Shown: positions 11,801 to 22,983, counted from the stretch's first letter. The stretch is 64,000 nucleotides of DNA from Zea mays (GCF_902167145.1 NC_050102.1:11408850-11472849); one strand, 5' to 3'. Notes: a model not told the origin generated them from the sequence alone. Made by a program: numbers and translations.

Positions 11801-12108
11801 CGCAACTACTTTGGATGAGGCAAACCCTTAGGGACTATGGTTACAAACTAACCAAAGTTCCTCTTCTATGTGATAATGAGAGTGCAATTCGCATGGCGGA
11901 TAATCCCGTTGAGCATAGCCGCACTAAGCACATAGCCATTCGGTATCATTTTCTAAGGGATCACCAACAAAAGGGAGATATCGAGATTTCAAATATTAAC
12001 ACTAAAGATCAATTAGCTGATATCTTTACCAAGCCACTAGATGAACAAACTTTTAACAAACTTAGGCATGAGCTAAATATTCTTGATTCTAGGAACTTCT
12101 TTTGTTGA
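8866..12108 (+). CDS. Element A pol polyprotein (uninterrupted)
   Basis: The frame is open from just after TAG 8863-8865 to TGA 12106-12108 and is +1 relative to gag. The aspartic protease has WIIDSG with catalytic Asp at 8899. Integrase has an HHCC finger (first His 9286-9288, ending CSACQAGKQ), then the D-D-E core: [19 protein letters not shown] and [10 protein letters not shown] basic [16 protein letters not shown] segment follows, then an acidic low-complexity linker (about 10150-10480). RT has [22 protein letters not shown] and YVDD at 11152-11163. RNaseH has YSDADWAGC and [15 protein letters not shown] replaces the KEEVYVEQ of B. The proteins would process the particle, copy RNA to DNA and insert the copy. 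With gag broken, A could act only with capsid from another copy. Confidence 0.92.
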   Translation, partial: VYASGGSSWIIDSGCTNHITGEKKMFSSYEKNQDPQRAITFGDGNQGLVKGLGKIAISPDHSISNVFLVDSLDYNLLSVSQLCQMGYNCLFTDVGVTVFRRSDDSVGFKGVLEGQLYLVDSDRAELNTCLIAKTNMGWLWHRRLAHVGMKNLHKLLKGEHILGLTNVHFEKDRICSACQAGKQVGTHHSHKNIMTTDRPLELLHMDLFGPIAYISIGGSKYCLVIVDDYSRFTWVFFLQEKSHTQETLKGFLRRAQNEFGLRIKKIRSDNGTEFMNSQIEGFLEEEGIKHEFSSPYTPQQNGVVERKNRTLLDMARTMLDEYKTSDRFWAEAVNTACYAINRLYLHRILKKTSYKLLTGKKPNISYFRVFGSKCFILVKRGRKSKFAPKTVEGFLLGYDSNTRAYRVFNNSSGQVEVSCDVVFDEINGSQVEQVDLDEIGDEEAPCIALRNMSIRDVCPKESVEPPNAQDQPSSSTQASPPTQNEDEAQVDEEQDQEDEPPQDDGNDQGGDANDQDKEDEDPRPPHPRVHQSIQRDHPVDTILGDIHKGVTTRSRVAHFCEHYSFVSSIEPHRIEEALQDPDWVVAMQEELNNFTRNEVWHLVPRPNQNVVGTKWVFRNKQDEHGVVTRNKARLVAKGYSQVEGLDFGETYAPVARLESIRILLAYTTYHGFKLYQMDVKSAFLNGPIKEEGYVEQPPGFEDSEYPNHVYKLSKALYGLKQAPRAWYECLRDFLITNGFKVGKADPTLFTKTLENDLFVCQIYVDDIIFGSTNESTCEEFSRIMTQKFEMSMMGELKYFLGFQVKQLQEGTFLSQTKYTQDILSKFGMKDAKPIKTPMGTNGHLDLDTEGKSVDQKVYQSMIGSLLYLCASRPDIMLSVCMCARFQADPKEAHRTAVKRILRYLVYTPKFGLWYPRGSTFDLIGYSDADWAGCKINRKSTSGTCQFLGRSLVSWASKKQNSVALSTAEAEYIVAGHCCAQLLWMRQTLRDYGYKLTKVPLLCDNESAIRMADNPVEHSRTKHIAIRYHFLRDHQQKGDIEISNINTKDQLADIFTKPLDEQTFNKLRHELNILDSRNFFC

Positions 12109-12913
12109 TTTGCACACATAGCTCATTCATATACCTTTGATCATCTCTCTTTTTTATATATGCTATGACTAATGTGTTTTCAAGTGAATTTCAAACCAAG
12201 TCATAGGTGTATTGAAAGGGAATTAGAGTCTTCGGTGAAGACAAAGGCTTCCACACCACTCCATAACTCATCCTTCGTCGTCGCTCCGAGCAACTCTCCA
12301 GCTTTGGTATAATCTTCACTCATGTTTTATTTGCCAAAGGGGAGAAAAGTAGTTCAAAGGGCTCTAATGATTCCGTTTTTGGCGATTTATGCCAAAGGGG
12401 GAGAGAGCATGAGCCCAAAGCAAAAGGACCGCACCAACACCTAATTTTAAAACTAAGGATTTTCAATTGGTAAATTTCAAATTGGTACCTTATTGTGTTC
12501 AAAAGGGGAGGTAGTAGTACTTTCAAAACTGATATCTTACAACCCTCTTGAACACTAAGAGGAAGATTTTATTTAGGGGGAGTTTTGTTTAGTCAAAGGA
12601 AAAGCATTTGAAACAGGGGGAGAAAATTTCAAATCTTGAAAATGCTTCGCAAAATCTTATTCATTTACCTTTGACTATTTGCAAAAGGACTTTGAAAAGA
12701 ATTTACAAAAGAATTTGCAAAAACAAAACATGTGGTGCAAGCATGGTCTAAAATGTTAAAAAATAAAGAAACAATCCATGCATATCTTATGAGTGTTTAT
12801 ATTGGCTCAATTCCAAGCAACCTTTGCACTTACATTATGCAAACAAGTTCAATTATGCACTTCCATATTTTCTTTGGTTTGTGTTGGCATCAATCACCAA
12901 AAAGTGGGAGATT
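12109..12913 (+). other. 3' non-coding region of A with multiple polypurine tracts
   Basis: No gene is visible. Purine runs of the AAAGGGGGAGA type recur near 12335, 12391, 12501, 12574 and 12615. The last one, directly before the LTR at about 12899-12912, reads AAAAAGTGGGAGAT and carries a G-to-T change compared with B. Several polypurine tracts upstream of the 3' LTR are a known Sirevirus feature; the last primes plus-strand DNA. Confidence 0.8.
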
Positions 12914-14135
12914 CAAAGGGAATTAGGCTTACACCTAGTTCCTAATTGATTTTGGTGGTTGAATTGCCCAACACAAATAATTGGACTAACTAGTTTGCTC
13001 TAGATTATATATTCTACAGGTGCCAAAGGTTCATCTACAACTATACTAAATCGACTGTCCGGAATACCGTAGATTATTCCGGACCGGAGAAGCTTTTTGG
13101 AAAAACAGGCCAAGCGCGGACCGTCTGGGCCCTTGCGGCGGACCGTCCGCAACACCAGGATGACCCTCGGACAGAACCAATGCAAAAATACAAGTCTACA
13201 CTACGGACCGTCCGGAGGAAAAGCAAGGACCGTCCGAGACCTTGCGCAGACCGTCCAGCCTCAGGCGCGGACCGTCCGGTAGGTGAGGAACCGAAAAACC
13301 CGAAGGTGATGGGTTTGGAAAAATGAATTATAGCGTCCTCGCGGACCGTCCGGGGTGCACGACCGGACCGTCCGCGACTGGCTTTATCTGACATCTGACG
13401 ACGCATTAAATGCAATATAGCCGTTACTGCTGACCGTTGCGTTTTCAGCCGTTGATCTATAGGGGCGGACCGTCTGGACTAGGCGGGCGGACCGTCCGCG
13501 GTCGGCAGAATGGAGCAACGGCTAGGAAGTGGTTGGTGGCTATAAATACAACCCCAACCACCTCCATTCACTTCATCCAAGCATTCCAACCTTCAACATT
13601 CAATACAAGAGCTAGCAATCCATTCCAAGACACATTTAAAGCCTCCAATCTCTCCAAGTTCCAAAGTTGAGACAAGTGATCATTAGTGATTAGTAACTTG
13701 AGAGAGAGAAAGATCCGTGTGTTATTAGCCGCTCTTGTCACTTGGCTTTTGCAATCGTGCCTTCTTTCGATCTTTCTTGTGATCAACTCAATTGTAACCA
13801 AGGCAAGAGACACCAATTGTGTGGTGGTCCTTGCGGGGAAGTTTTGTTCCCGGTTGATTGAGAAGAAGAAGCTCATTCGGTCCGAGGGACCGTTTGAGAG
13901 AGGGAAAGGGTTGAAAGAGACCCGGTCTTTGTGACCACCTCAACGGGGAGTAGGTTTGCGAGAACCGAACCTCGGTAAAACAAATCCGCGTGTCACACTC
14001 CTTATTTGCTTGCGATTTGTTTTCCACCCTCTCTCGCGGACTCGACTATATTTCTAATGCTAACCCGGCTTGTAGTTGTGATTAACTTTGTAAATTTCAG
14101 TTTCGCCCTATTCACCCCCCTCTAGGCGACTTTCA
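12914..14135 (+). mobile_element. 3' LTR of element A
   Basis: This matches 4937-6168 over its full length and ends GGCGACTTTCA at 14135, followed by the target duplication CCTCC. It lacks a ~15-base GATATAGCCGTTACT duplication found in the 5' copy near 5450. The palindrome array lies at about 13085-13510 and the TATA box at 13541-13548. Confidence 0.9.
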
Positions 14136-15950
14136 CCTCCGGAGTGGGCGGCGGGTTGGAGCTAGACGCACACCCCGCGTCGACCTCGATAGCAGCGGCG
14201 GGCGTAGCTGGGGCCTCCCCTGTCGCTGCCGACGGTGTACTTGATGGCATCATCGTCGTTGAGGCTGTGGCAGCCGTCGGAACAGTGGGGACCCCCTCCG
14301 CCGCTGCGGCACCACTTGGTGTTGGCGCCGCTGCAGCCGGACCCACAGCTGGAGCCTGGGGGCCTGGTGGCGCTGTCTCGGCAGCAGCAGCCGGGGGCGG
14401 TGGAGGCACGACCTTAGAAGCAGAGGGGGAGGAAGCCCTGACAAGCAAAGGATGGGCTAAGACCTGTCAGCATTTTAAATAGACTAATCAAAAAGTAAGG
14501 GGCTACACTCACTTGGGGCCCTGGACCTTCTAGCGACCCTGGAAGCGGGGCGACCGCTGCTTCTGCTGCTGCTGTTGTTGCTACTGCTGCTGGTGCCCCT
14601 GGGGGAGATCATCCCCAGGTGCTGTTGGCGACGGCGAGCCCAACGGTGGTGGTGGTTGTGGTGGCGGCGGACCCGATGGCTGTGGTGGCGGAGGATTGGC
14701 GTGCCTCTACGCGCCCTTTGCCTGGGAGCCGGTCTCCTTGGCCCTGCCAGCAGTCCTATGACGCTTCTGGGAGCCAACCTCCTCGGCCCCAACGGGGGGG
14801 GGGGGGGTCCGAAACAAACGATCCGTCGGCACGATGCAGCCGACGTCTCCTCTCCTCCTCCGACATCCCAGCGCCGCCTGGGGCAGAGGAGCTGCTTGCA
14901 ACCCCTTTGCCCTTGTCCAAGGGGCGGGGGGCCGCGGCGGGGGCGTGGGAAACTCTGGTGGGGGCGTTGGGGGCCTCCAACCGGTGCATCAGAGATCCGG
15001 ATCCCGCGATAGGGGTCCCAGCCGCCGGTCTGGCGAACCGCGATGCCGCGCTCGTCGAGGGTCGGCAGTGTGGCCAAAATCACCGCCCTCAACCCTGCGT
15101 CGTCGCAGAGCGCAGGGACGCCCTCGGGGAGGATTAGAGACTCATGGACGAAGGACTCACCAGTAATCCCCTTCACCAGAACCTCCAGCTCCTCCTAGGA
15201 TAGGTCGGTCCCCGGCCCGCACTGGATCCGACTGATGTCGTTTGGGCCGGTGAACCAGCAACATAGACGTGCCCTCTGCTGCAGCGGCACAATCCAGTGC
15301 TTCAGGAAGTATCCGACCACGTGCATCGACGTCAGGCCGCCCGCTGCCAAGCTCTTGATCCTGTCCAGTACGAACTGGAACTCCGGCGCCAGGGATGGCT
15401 TGGCCCTCCACTGCTTCCAGTCGAGTCTTGGCCCATCGCTCGGCAGGGCGAGGCGGTCGTTGGCCTCCGCGCTAGCGATCACCCAGTCGTCGCGCCAGTT
15501 CTCCCACCTTGCGCCGCCAAGGGAGGGGATGTAGGCGCCGGGTGAATCCAGCCTTGTCTGGAAGTAGTAGGCGCCAAGGTGGTCCTTCGCCTTGCCCGAC
15601 TTCACCAGCACAAAGAAATGGCGGAAGTGGGAGGTGCAGGGCGCCACCCCCACGAACATCTCGCATAGGTGGGCGAAGATGACCGCCTGGAGGATGGAGT
15701 GGGGGGTGAGGTGCTAAAGCTGGAGGTCGAACTCCTCCAACAACAGCAGGAAGAAAGGCGAGATCGGCAGTACCAACCCGCAGGAGATGTAGGAGGTGAA
15801 CAAAACGAACTCCCCCGGCGGCGAGGTCACCGAGGATGACGGCACCAGCGCGGATCCTCCCGACGAGTGCCGGCGCGCTCCATCCAAGCAGGTGGCACAC
15901 CACATCGAGCGTCGCCTCAGTCTAGAAGCGGTCGGGTTGGCCAAGCGAAG
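14136..15950 (-). pseudogene. Antisense accessory gene of G, N-terminal half (Transposase_28-like)
   Basis: Read on the minus strand from about 15950. An N-terminal segment (GEFVLFTSYISCGLVLPISP, then LHLTPHSILQ and HLCEMFVGVAP) resembles the grass 'putative gypsy type transposon' domain (Pfam PF04195, from memory). It continues in one frame to about 15195, with WRDDWVIA and LASMHVVGYFLKHWI-like blocks, and is broken by TAG at 15714-15716. Then come a low-complexity Pro/Gln/Arg region, a G13 run near 14797-14809, and an Ala/Pro-rich segment ending PPPTPEV at the insertion point of A. The remainder is at 3767-4936. The gene lies between pol and the 3' LTR in reverse orientation, which is the known arrangement in large maize gypsy elements. 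Confidence 0.72.
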
Positions 15951-16726
15951 TCATGGCGTCAGCGGCGGCGCAGGTGTGGACCAGGAGAGCTCGAATGCAA
16001 AAGGGCGCGGAGAGCTCGAAGGCGAAAGGGCGCAGCGAGTGGAGAGAATGCGAAAGCGTAACTGCTGCATGCGGGGTGAATCCCTTTTCAAGGAAGACTC
16101 TCCCGCTCGCGCCCATCTCGCCCGACGCGCACCAATGCAACCCAGCCTCTGACACGGGGGTCCGGGCCCACAAGTCATATAGCTGGTGTGCGGGTCTCTA
16201 AGTGCTGAGAAGGCGAACCACCACGCGAGGAGCGAACCGCCGCCCACAGTAGTGCGCCTCTCCATCCCCATCGGAAACAACGGCCCAGTCTCTGACACGG
16301 GGGCCCGGGCCCACGAGTCATACTCCTTGGGTGCCGGTTCCCGGGTGCGGAGAAGGTGAACCACCGCTCGCGCCAGTACTACGCCTCCTCGGGGCCACCG
16401 CAGAAGACAGAGAAGGTAATTTTTTCAAACCAATGCAGCGGTATCGAGGCGCCTCACGCGTGGTCCAGCGAAACCATCATGCGTGGGGGCCGCGGGTCAG
16501 TCAGCCACGGGGACAGACGTGACAGTTGGCGTGACCGAAGGCGGACTGGCAGTGATTATGTCAGCAAGCGCACGGAAGCGGCGCTCCAATCGTCAATCAA
16601 GCTTTGGCCCCACCTACAGGCTCGTATCCTCCCCTGAGGCACACGGAAGCGGCACGCCAATCGCCAATCAAGCTTTGGCCCCACCTGCAGGCTCGTATCC
16701 TCCCCTGAGGTGGGCCCGGGGGCCAC
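15951..16726 (+). other. G spacer between antisense gene and 3' LTR
   Basis: This GC-rich region has no supported gene on the plus strand. On the minus strand it would hold the promoter and leader of the antisense gene. It contains two diverged copies of a segment with CTCTGACACGGGGG and CCCGGGCCCAC (near 16145 and 16290) and a 71-base tandem duplication at 16573-16714. It ends in a purine-rich GGTGGGCCCGGGGGCCAC next to the LTR. Confidence 0.6.
16573..16714. repeat. 71-base tandem duplication beside the polypurine tract of G
   Basis: CGGAAGCGGC, AATCAAGCTTTGGCCCCACC and CTCGTATCCTCCCCTGAGG occur twice at a spacing of 71 bases. The second copy runs into the presumed polypurine tract just before the LTR at 16727. 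Confidence 0.85.
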
Positions 16727-17245
16727 TGTTGGTACCCTGAAATAGGGGTACCCCTTACTACAGTGTGAAGGCACTATGCCCACGTGGCTATCTCTAGTCG
16801 CGTGGTAAACAGCACCCCACCCCACCACGTGGGCGGCTCTGGGGTCGCCACGTGGCCAGAGAAGACAATATACTCTAGGATATCAATAGTGGGTCCGGAC
16901 CCCCATGGGAAAGTGTCGGACCCCTGTACACGGACCGGACCTCTGAGTACGGTCCAGAACCTCCACGGGCGAACCCGGACCCCTCTGTGTGGGGCCCGGG
17001 CCACTCAGAGCAAGGTCCCGGGATACTGGGACAAAGAATACCCAGGCCTTAATCAAGGCCAGGCGGGGGTCCGGAGCCGACACGCGTCTAGACCATACCG
17101 TGTATGCTTCTGCTCCCCACTCAGGCGGAGACCCGATGCTGCCACGTGGCCTACTGCCCGTGACGTAAGCCAGCGGGTGGAGCCTGACGTAAGGCCTCTG
17201 AGCCGCGTGGCCGCTGCATTTATTGCGGATAAGGCGCGTCGCCTG

Positions 17246-17440
17246 TCTATTCCACTGGCAGGTGATGTGCCGCCTCAGCATTTAATGAGCCCTATCTATT
17301 CCACTAGCAGGCGATGTGCCGACTCAGCATTTAATGTGCCCTGTCCACTCCACTGACGGGCGGTGACCAGGCCATCCTGCAGGCGGCGTGCCTATCCATT
17401 CCGTTGGCAGGCAGTACGCCCGTGCTGCGGCATACACTAT
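17246..17440. repeat. Four-copy 49-base tandem repeat in LTR G
   Basis: Units start at about 17246, 17295, 17344 and 17393. Each contains TCTATTCCACTGGCAGG-like sequence, and the first two also GATGTGCCG and CTCAGCATTTAATG. The third and fourth copies are more diverged. The array lies about 190-380 bases upstream of the TATA box, so it may be a promoter or enhancer repeat. Confidence 0.8.
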
Positions 17441-17630
17441 GCTCATCATGACTCGCGCATTATCGAGGAGGCAGCCGCGAGATATTAATACTATATGGAC
17501 TACGGACATTATGGCGCTCGGAGATCTTCTGGGCGACACTAGCATTGGATACTTCTATATGTATTCCCTCCGTTTTGCCCCTGGGCCCACATGTCGGGGC
17601 TCAGCACCCTTGTACGTGCCCCCCTTGAGC

Positions 17631-17637
17631 TATAAAC
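17631..17637 (+). promoter_or_regulatory. TATA box of LTR G
   Basis: TATAAAC follows GTACGTGCCCCCCTTGAGC and precedes the presumed leader about 270 bases before the LTR end. Confidence 0.6.
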
Positions 17638-17902
17638 GGGAGGGCACATGACGTTACAAGGCAGACCCAACTTAGGCTGACACACTCACTCAAACTCACA
17701 AGTTCATGCAAGCTCTCAAGCTCAATACAGCACACAGTGGAGTAGGGTATTACGCTCTGGCGGCCCGAACCACTCTAAATCCTTGTGTGTTCTTGTGTTC
17801 TTTCCGATTCCATCAAGTAGACAAAACGCTTAGGCCCCTCCTCATCTTAGGATTTAGGGCGGGTGTGTTCCGCCATCCGGCCGAAGAATTTCCTCTCCGA
17901 CA

Positions 17903-19745
17903 GTATTGTTGATAGAAAGAATAGGACTCTCATTGATATGGGTAGGTCTATGTTAGCGGAATATAATGTGTCAGTTTCTTATTGGTCGAAGCAATAAATA
18001 CCGCATGTCATTCATCAAATAGGCTATATTGTCACAAGCTCTTGAAGAAAACTCCCTATGAATTGCTCATTGGTAGAAAGCCAAATATCTCATATTTTAG
18101 AGTATTCGGTTGCAAATGCTATATTTTGAGAAAGGGAAGTCGGCTCTCTAAATTTGATAAGAAATGTGATGAGGGTTTTCTACTTGGATATTCATCAAAT
18201 AGTAAGGCTTATCGAGTTTTCAACAAGACTCATGGTATTATTGAAGAAGCATATGATGTTGAGTTTGATGAAACTAATGGGTCTCAAGATGAAAGCGATA
18301 ATCTTGATGATGTTGGTGGAACTCAATTGAGAAAGCTCTCTATGGGCTTAAGCAAGCCCCACACGCTTGGTACGAAAGGCTTAGGGATTTCTTACTTTCT
18401 AAAGACTTTAAAATTAGGATGGTTGACACTACCCTATTCACTAAAAGAATTGACAAAGATTTGTTTGTTTGTCAAATTTATGTTGATGATATTATTTTTG
18501 GATCTACTAATGAATTGTTTTGTGAGGAATTTGGAAAAATAAAAAAAACTTGACCTGCGGGGGGGGTAAGACAGCCCCCGGGCATTGTATTAAGAAGAAG
18601 ACCTTCTCACATAGGTCAAGAAAACCCCCGAACCCCTGCCCCACCCATACACAGCGGCATCGAAGCCCATGTGAGAACGACCACGACCGGGGCTGAGCCT
18701 TAGACCTGTGCTTTGGCGTGGGACAGACGAGGGGATTTTTTTAACCACAGCCTGAAATTCGCTCCCACGGGAGTCGAACCCAGGACCTAAGGAGTGCTAC
18801 TCAGACCACCTAACCAACTCAGCTAGAGGCCCTTTCGCGAAATTTGGAAAAATGATGTTAAAAGAATTTAAAATGTCTATGATAGGAGAATTGAGCTTCT
18901 TTCTTGGTCTTCAAATCAAACAATTGAAAGATGGAATCTTTATAAGTCAATCAAAATATTTGAAGGATACGCTCAAGAAATTTGGCTTAGAGAATGCAAA
19001 GCCTATCAAGACTCCTATGGCAACAAATGGTCATCTAGACTTAGCTGAGGGAGGTACTATGGTTGATCAAAAACTCTTTCGCTCAATAATTGGTAGTTTG
19101 CTTTACATTACCGCATCTAGGCCCGATGTTATGTTTAGTGTTTGCATGTGTGCTCGATTTCAAGATTCATCTAGAGAGATTCACTTGAAGGCCACAAAAA
19201 AGATTCTAAGATATTTGAAGTATACCCCCAATATTGGTCTATGGTATCCCAAAGGTGCTCAATTTGAATTAATTGGATATTCGGACTCAGATTATGCGGG
19301 TTGCAAAGTTGATAGGAAGAGCACCTCCGGTTGTTGTCAATTTCTTGGGAGATCTCTTGTTTCATGGTCTTCTAAAAAGCAAAATTCCGTTGCTCTCTCT
19401 ACCGCTGAGGAGGAATATATATCGGTCGGTAATTGTTGTGCTCAATTATTATGGATGAAACAAACTCTATTGGATTATGGGATCATTTTTAAGAATGTGC
19501 CTCTCATGTGTGATAATAAGAGTGCGGTAAAATTGGCTACAAATCCGATCCAACACTCAAGAACTAAGCATATTGATATACGACATCACTTCTTGAGAGA
19601 TCATGTTGGAAAGGGAGATATCACTATATATTCAATTGGCACGGATGATCAATTGGCCGATATATTTACAAAGCCATTAGATGAAACGAGATTTTGCACA
19701 TTAAGAAGTGAAATGAATGTGATCGATCTCTCAAACGTGGCTTGA
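17903..19745 (+). pseudogene. Copia D pol remnant: integrase end, RT, RNaseH
   Basis: The remnant starts in the integrase core just before VDRKNRTLIDM and continues through [18 protein letters not shown] and the start of the acidic linker. At about 18315 it jumps straight to the middle of RT ([16 protein letters not shown] sequence), so the RT N-terminus has been deleted. The YVDD motif is at about 18479-18490. A SINE splits the coding sequence at 18541-18840. RNaseH follows to the stop near 19745 (DSDYAGCKVDRKSTSG, STAEEEY, SRTKHIDIRHHFLRDH). An in-frame TAA near 17995 and frame changes add to the damage. D is clearly diverged from A and B, a separate Sirevirus-like family. Confidence 0.85.
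18541..18840 (-). mobile_element. tRNA-derived SINE inserted in RT of element D
   Basis: Read on the minus strand from 18840, this starts with a tRNA-like head. The A box TAGCTGAGTTGGTTA corresponds to 18811-18825, and a canonical B box GGTTCGACTCC to 18770-18780. Together they form an internal RNA polymerase III promoter. The body continues for about 200 bases and ends in a T run (18541-18548 on the plus strand as A's). It is flanked by a 13-base target duplication AATTTGGAAAAAT (18528-18540 and 18841-18853). The tRNA-unrelated body, the tail and the long duplication show it is a retroposed SINE and not a tRNA gene. Confidence 0.9.
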
Positions 19746-20568
19746 GGTTGAATACACATGTGTAGTATTACATTTCGCTTCTAAATATGCTCTCTAGGCT
19801 ATTTATTGGGTATTTTTAATGAATTTTTCATTCTCGTTTGATCTAAATAGTTTTATATGAAAATGTGTATTCCTCAAATACATAATGTGTATATGCATGC
19901 ATACTAACCCTTAGATTGGTCAAAATGTCCATATATGAGCGACAAATCAAATTTGAAATTCAAAATCAGAAACTGGACGAAGTTTGGAGATTTGAGTATC
20001 AGGCCGCGGACCGTCCGGGTAAGGACCACGGACCGTCCGCCGTATCATGATCTCGACAGTCCGAGTCAGCAAAGCAGACCGTCTGAATTGACAGGACGCG
20101 GACCGTCCGTGACAGGCAGATAAATCGGACAGAGGCAGTCAAAGTGTCACTTTCAACGGTTGTCTCTCTCTCTCTCTCTCTCGCACACCACATGCCAAAA
20201 GGTGACTCTTGTCGATTGTGCGCGGACGGTGAAGCGAACTTGCGCACAGACTGTCCAGGAGATTGCTAGGAGTTCCTCAACCATGTCTTCATCCCGGTAT
20301 TTCAAAATCTCATGGATTTTATCTGATTTAGTCAAATTTGGGGATTCTTTGGATTTTCTCTCTGATCTAAAATTGAGCAGTGGATTTACAAATATGATTG
20401 GTGGAATTGCTAGTGTTACTCGTTGTGAATGTTGTGCAAAAATTTGAACAAGTTTGGATGGTTATTTTCTGTTGAATCGTTGATTGGATGGATGGGGCGG
20501 CTAGGGTTCTAAAAAATCGCCCCTGGCCAGTCACAGACCGTCCGCCAGGTTGGCGCGGATAGTTCAGA
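19746..20568 (+). other. Element D spacer between pol and ORF3
   Basis: After the RNaseH stop there is an AT-rich stretch, then a GGACCGTCCG palindrome array (about 20005-20112), then a CT repeat (20162-20182). A further AT-rich segment ends with another decayed palindrome pair near 20538-20560. I see no coding frame. The spacer is interrupted by a solo LTR at 20569 and resumes at 22984 with more decayed palindromes (about 22984-23035). It ends in a possible 3' splice site, ATATATTGCAG at 23114, before ORF3. Confidence 0.6.
20005..20112. repeat. GGACCGTCCG palindromes outside the LTRs of D
   Basis: At least three good copies (GCGGACCGTCCGGG, ACGGACCGTCCGCC, GCGGACCGTCCGTG) and two decayed ones lie between pol and ORF3. 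The same core repeats in the LTR of D at about 35103-35640, where it precedes the TATA box. Confidence 0.75.
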
Positions 20569-22983
20569 TGTAACACTCCGGGTTCCACAAACAACCCGGA
20601 ATGCTACTGAACTACACTTCCGACGTCCATATATAAAATTTCGGCAGCATCCCCTTTGCAAGATTGCATAAAAGAGGGGGCAACAGAGTATAAACATATA
20701 TCATGACTAAAACATACTAAGTATTATTAATCGGCTAGCAAGGGAAGATAAACATACGACCTGAACTGAATTAACCAGTGCGCACGACCATATAAAGAAA
20801 ACAAACTTCCTTTGACAATAAGTTTCTAATTAAATCATGGCTGCGCCTGGCAGCGTTATCGTGAGAGTAAAAGTGGACGTGCTGCTACTCCCCTCATTCC
20901 CAACATGTATCGAGTACCTGCATTGTTTTACCACCACTTGATTCCACAACCTTCTTATTACGAAGGTGCAGCACGTATACAACGTACAACACACCTAGTT
21001 ACCACACCTCACAGGTATAAACCACAATAGTAACATAGTAATGTCACACTTCATATATTCCTCATGAGTGCAAATGTCTGCAAATGCAAGGATGACTTCT
21101 GCCTTCATACCACTAAGGATATGAAGCCGCATCGTACCCCTCCTCGGGCAACGTACGATGCTAAAAATGTACCGGTACGGTCGGACCATAAGATCACGAC
21201 ATAACTTCAAAATGCAAGATGGATGATGCGATGTGCATGTCATGCCTACAACACTTCATATAACATAATTCAAAAAGATACTTCAACTTCATCCAAGATG
21301 GGAATCAACCACATATATCATTACCAAATTATGATCATCCACAATATTAGACAATTGAGAATTAATACTTCCAAACAGATAAACTTCATCATAGAATTCA
21401 ATGATTAACATAATTAAAACTTATGCATACTCAATGACAGGGAATAGGATGCAAACCAAACGGTAGCAACCACCACTGTATTTACTTGCCTTTACCGGAA
21501 GTTCGAGCAAATCCCTAAGTACGATCCGGAAGTCCACCACCTGTTTTTGACACCCAACTTAGTGCACCAATTTCACATAATCAGGCTCATAAGCGACGCC
21601 GCAACTACGCACAAACTCAAACCCTGCCGCGGGTTACATCTCTCCCTACACCCACCAAACTGCAGCGGCGCTGCTTAATAATTTCATAACTTTAAAATTA
21701 TGACAGCAGTGGTAACAAACAAAAACTCCAGAGGCATCTACATAAAATTTCCCACAAGTTTTGTATACAATTTATAATTAAATTTCAATATCTAATTAGC
21801 CCAAAACAGTCCACAAGATGAACCCTATAATCTGTTTTTCTTTGTCTTTTGGACAGCGACATACCCGGATTCAAACAGCGATATCTTTTAAAATATAATT
21901 CCAAATCAAGCGCATAAGTACTCATTGGAAAGATAAGACAAATCCCTACATGATTATCATACTGGTTAACACTAATTACCCACGAAAAATTCCCAGAAAC
22001 TGCTAATACCACTGCTGTTCACCCACCTGAAAAATCTGTTTTTTTGGACAGCAACATAACCGGATTCAAACAACGATATCTCCTAAATTATAACTCCGAA
22101 TCGAGCGCATAAGTACTTGTTGGAAAGATAACATAAAGCCCTACATGATTCTCATACTGATTAACACTAATTACTCCCGAAAAATCCACAGAAACTGCTA
22201 ATACTGCTGTTGTTCATCCCCCTGAAAATCTGTTTTTTTGGACAGCCACCTACGCGGTTTCAAACGGTGATAACTTTTAATTTATAACTCCAAATTGAGC
22301 GCATAAATACTCGTTGGAAAGGTATGCCAAAGTTCTACATGATTTCCAAACTGATTCCCCTTAATTCTCCACGAAAAATGCCCAGAAATCACTAATTCTG
22401 CTGCTGTTCGTCCACCCCCTTAAAATTCTGGACAGCCCTTCTACCAAATCGCACACGCAACATCTAAACAATTGGATTGCCGCATAAAATGAACAAGAGA
22501 TAAACACAAAAATCACCTTGGGTTCTCCCCCTTTTCTTCCTCCCTTCCTCCCTCCACCGAAAACCGTTGAAGATTTGCACCACGCGACGGAGATCCGAGC
22601 AGCAACGGATGGCACCATGGGAGGAGGAGATGGGGGGCGGCTAGGGTTTGATGTGTGGCTGCAAGTGCTTGAGAAAGGAGGAGATGGGAGGGGGGCGGCC
22701 AAGAGGGTAGGGGAATGGGGGGCGGCTGCACAAAGAATAGGGGGGGTTAGGGGAAGGGCGGCTAGGGTTATGGGGGTTAGTGGGCCGAAACAAGATTTGC
22801 GGCCCAACACGCCCACGCGACGGCTCCCGACCCCGATGCAAGCGCCTAACCAAAGAAATTCTACTGCCCTACTGGTGAATGTTTTTCCTCAAATTCCAAA
22901 TTCCCAAAACGCAACCACCGAAAGAGAGAAAAAAACAAAAAGAATACCCTCCAACTTCTCTTCTTTGCAAACCGGGTGTCACA
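20569..22983 (-). mobile_element. Solo LTR (gypsy type) in the spacer of D
   Basis: The segment starts TGTAACACTCCGGG and ends CCGGGTGTCACA, with near-palindromic ends. Flanking five-base duplications are TCAGA (20564-20568) and TCGGA (22984-22988), with one mismatch. Sequence on either side joins smoothly as one palindrome array of D. No internal gag or pol lies between, hence a solo LTR. The minus orientation is inferred from leader-like AAACCCTAGCCGCC on that strand (22636-22649) and is less certain. It contains a three-copy tandem repeat of about 200 bases. Confidence 0.7.
21832..22430. repeat. Three ~200-base tandem copies inside the solo LTR
   Basis: Units begin near 21832, 22036 and 22230. 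Each runs CTGTTTTT, GGACAGC, a CGGATTCAAAC-like block, GATATC-like, GCGCATAA, TTGGAAAG, CTACATGAT, and ends with a cluster like AGAAACTGCTAAT. Copies have diverged moderately. Within a plant gypsy LTR this gives the element its unusual length. Confidence 0.8.

Larger units (their letters stand above)
4937..14135 (+). mobile_element. Element A: complete Ji-like copia (Sirevirus) retrotransposon
   Basis: The element has two LTRs (4937-6168 and 12914-14135), a primer-binding site, gag, pol and a polypurine region, all on the plus strand. The target duplication CCTCC is exact: 4932-4936 on the left and 14136-14140 on the right. It sits inside the antisense gene of gypsy G. The LTRs differ by a few dozen substitutions and a short indel near 5455 by eye, so the insertion is not very recent. 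LTR ends should be TG...CA; the first reads TA at 4937 and the second TC at 12914, so both 5' ends have mutated. Confidence 0.93.
16727..17902 (+). mobile_element. 3' LTR of gypsy element G
   Basis: The LTR begins TGTTGGTACCCTGAAATAGG and ends CTCTCCGACA at 17902 (terminal TGTTGG...CCGACA). It carries a 49-base tandem array, a TATA box at 17631-17637 and a leader with CACACACTCACTCAAACTC-like sequence. The next five bases, GTATT (17903-17907), belong to the copia D integrase codons and are the expected right target duplication; the left copy was lost with the 5' end of G. Confidence 0.85.

Noticed and set aside
14484..15176. Long open frames on both strands in the GC-rich region of G
   Set aside because: The composition is extreme and frames overlap on both strands. 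Only the minus-strand frame that joins the antisense gene blocks is supported.
18750..18840. A tRNA gene on the minus strand
   Set aside because: A and B boxes are present, but the sequence continues into a ~200-base unrelated body with a T-run tail and lies within a 13-base target duplication, so it is a SINE.
20569..22983. An unknown long non-coding gene between pol and ORF3 of D
   Set aside because: Terminal TGTAACAC...GTGTCACA ends and flanking TCAGA/TCGGA duplications show it is a solo LTR.
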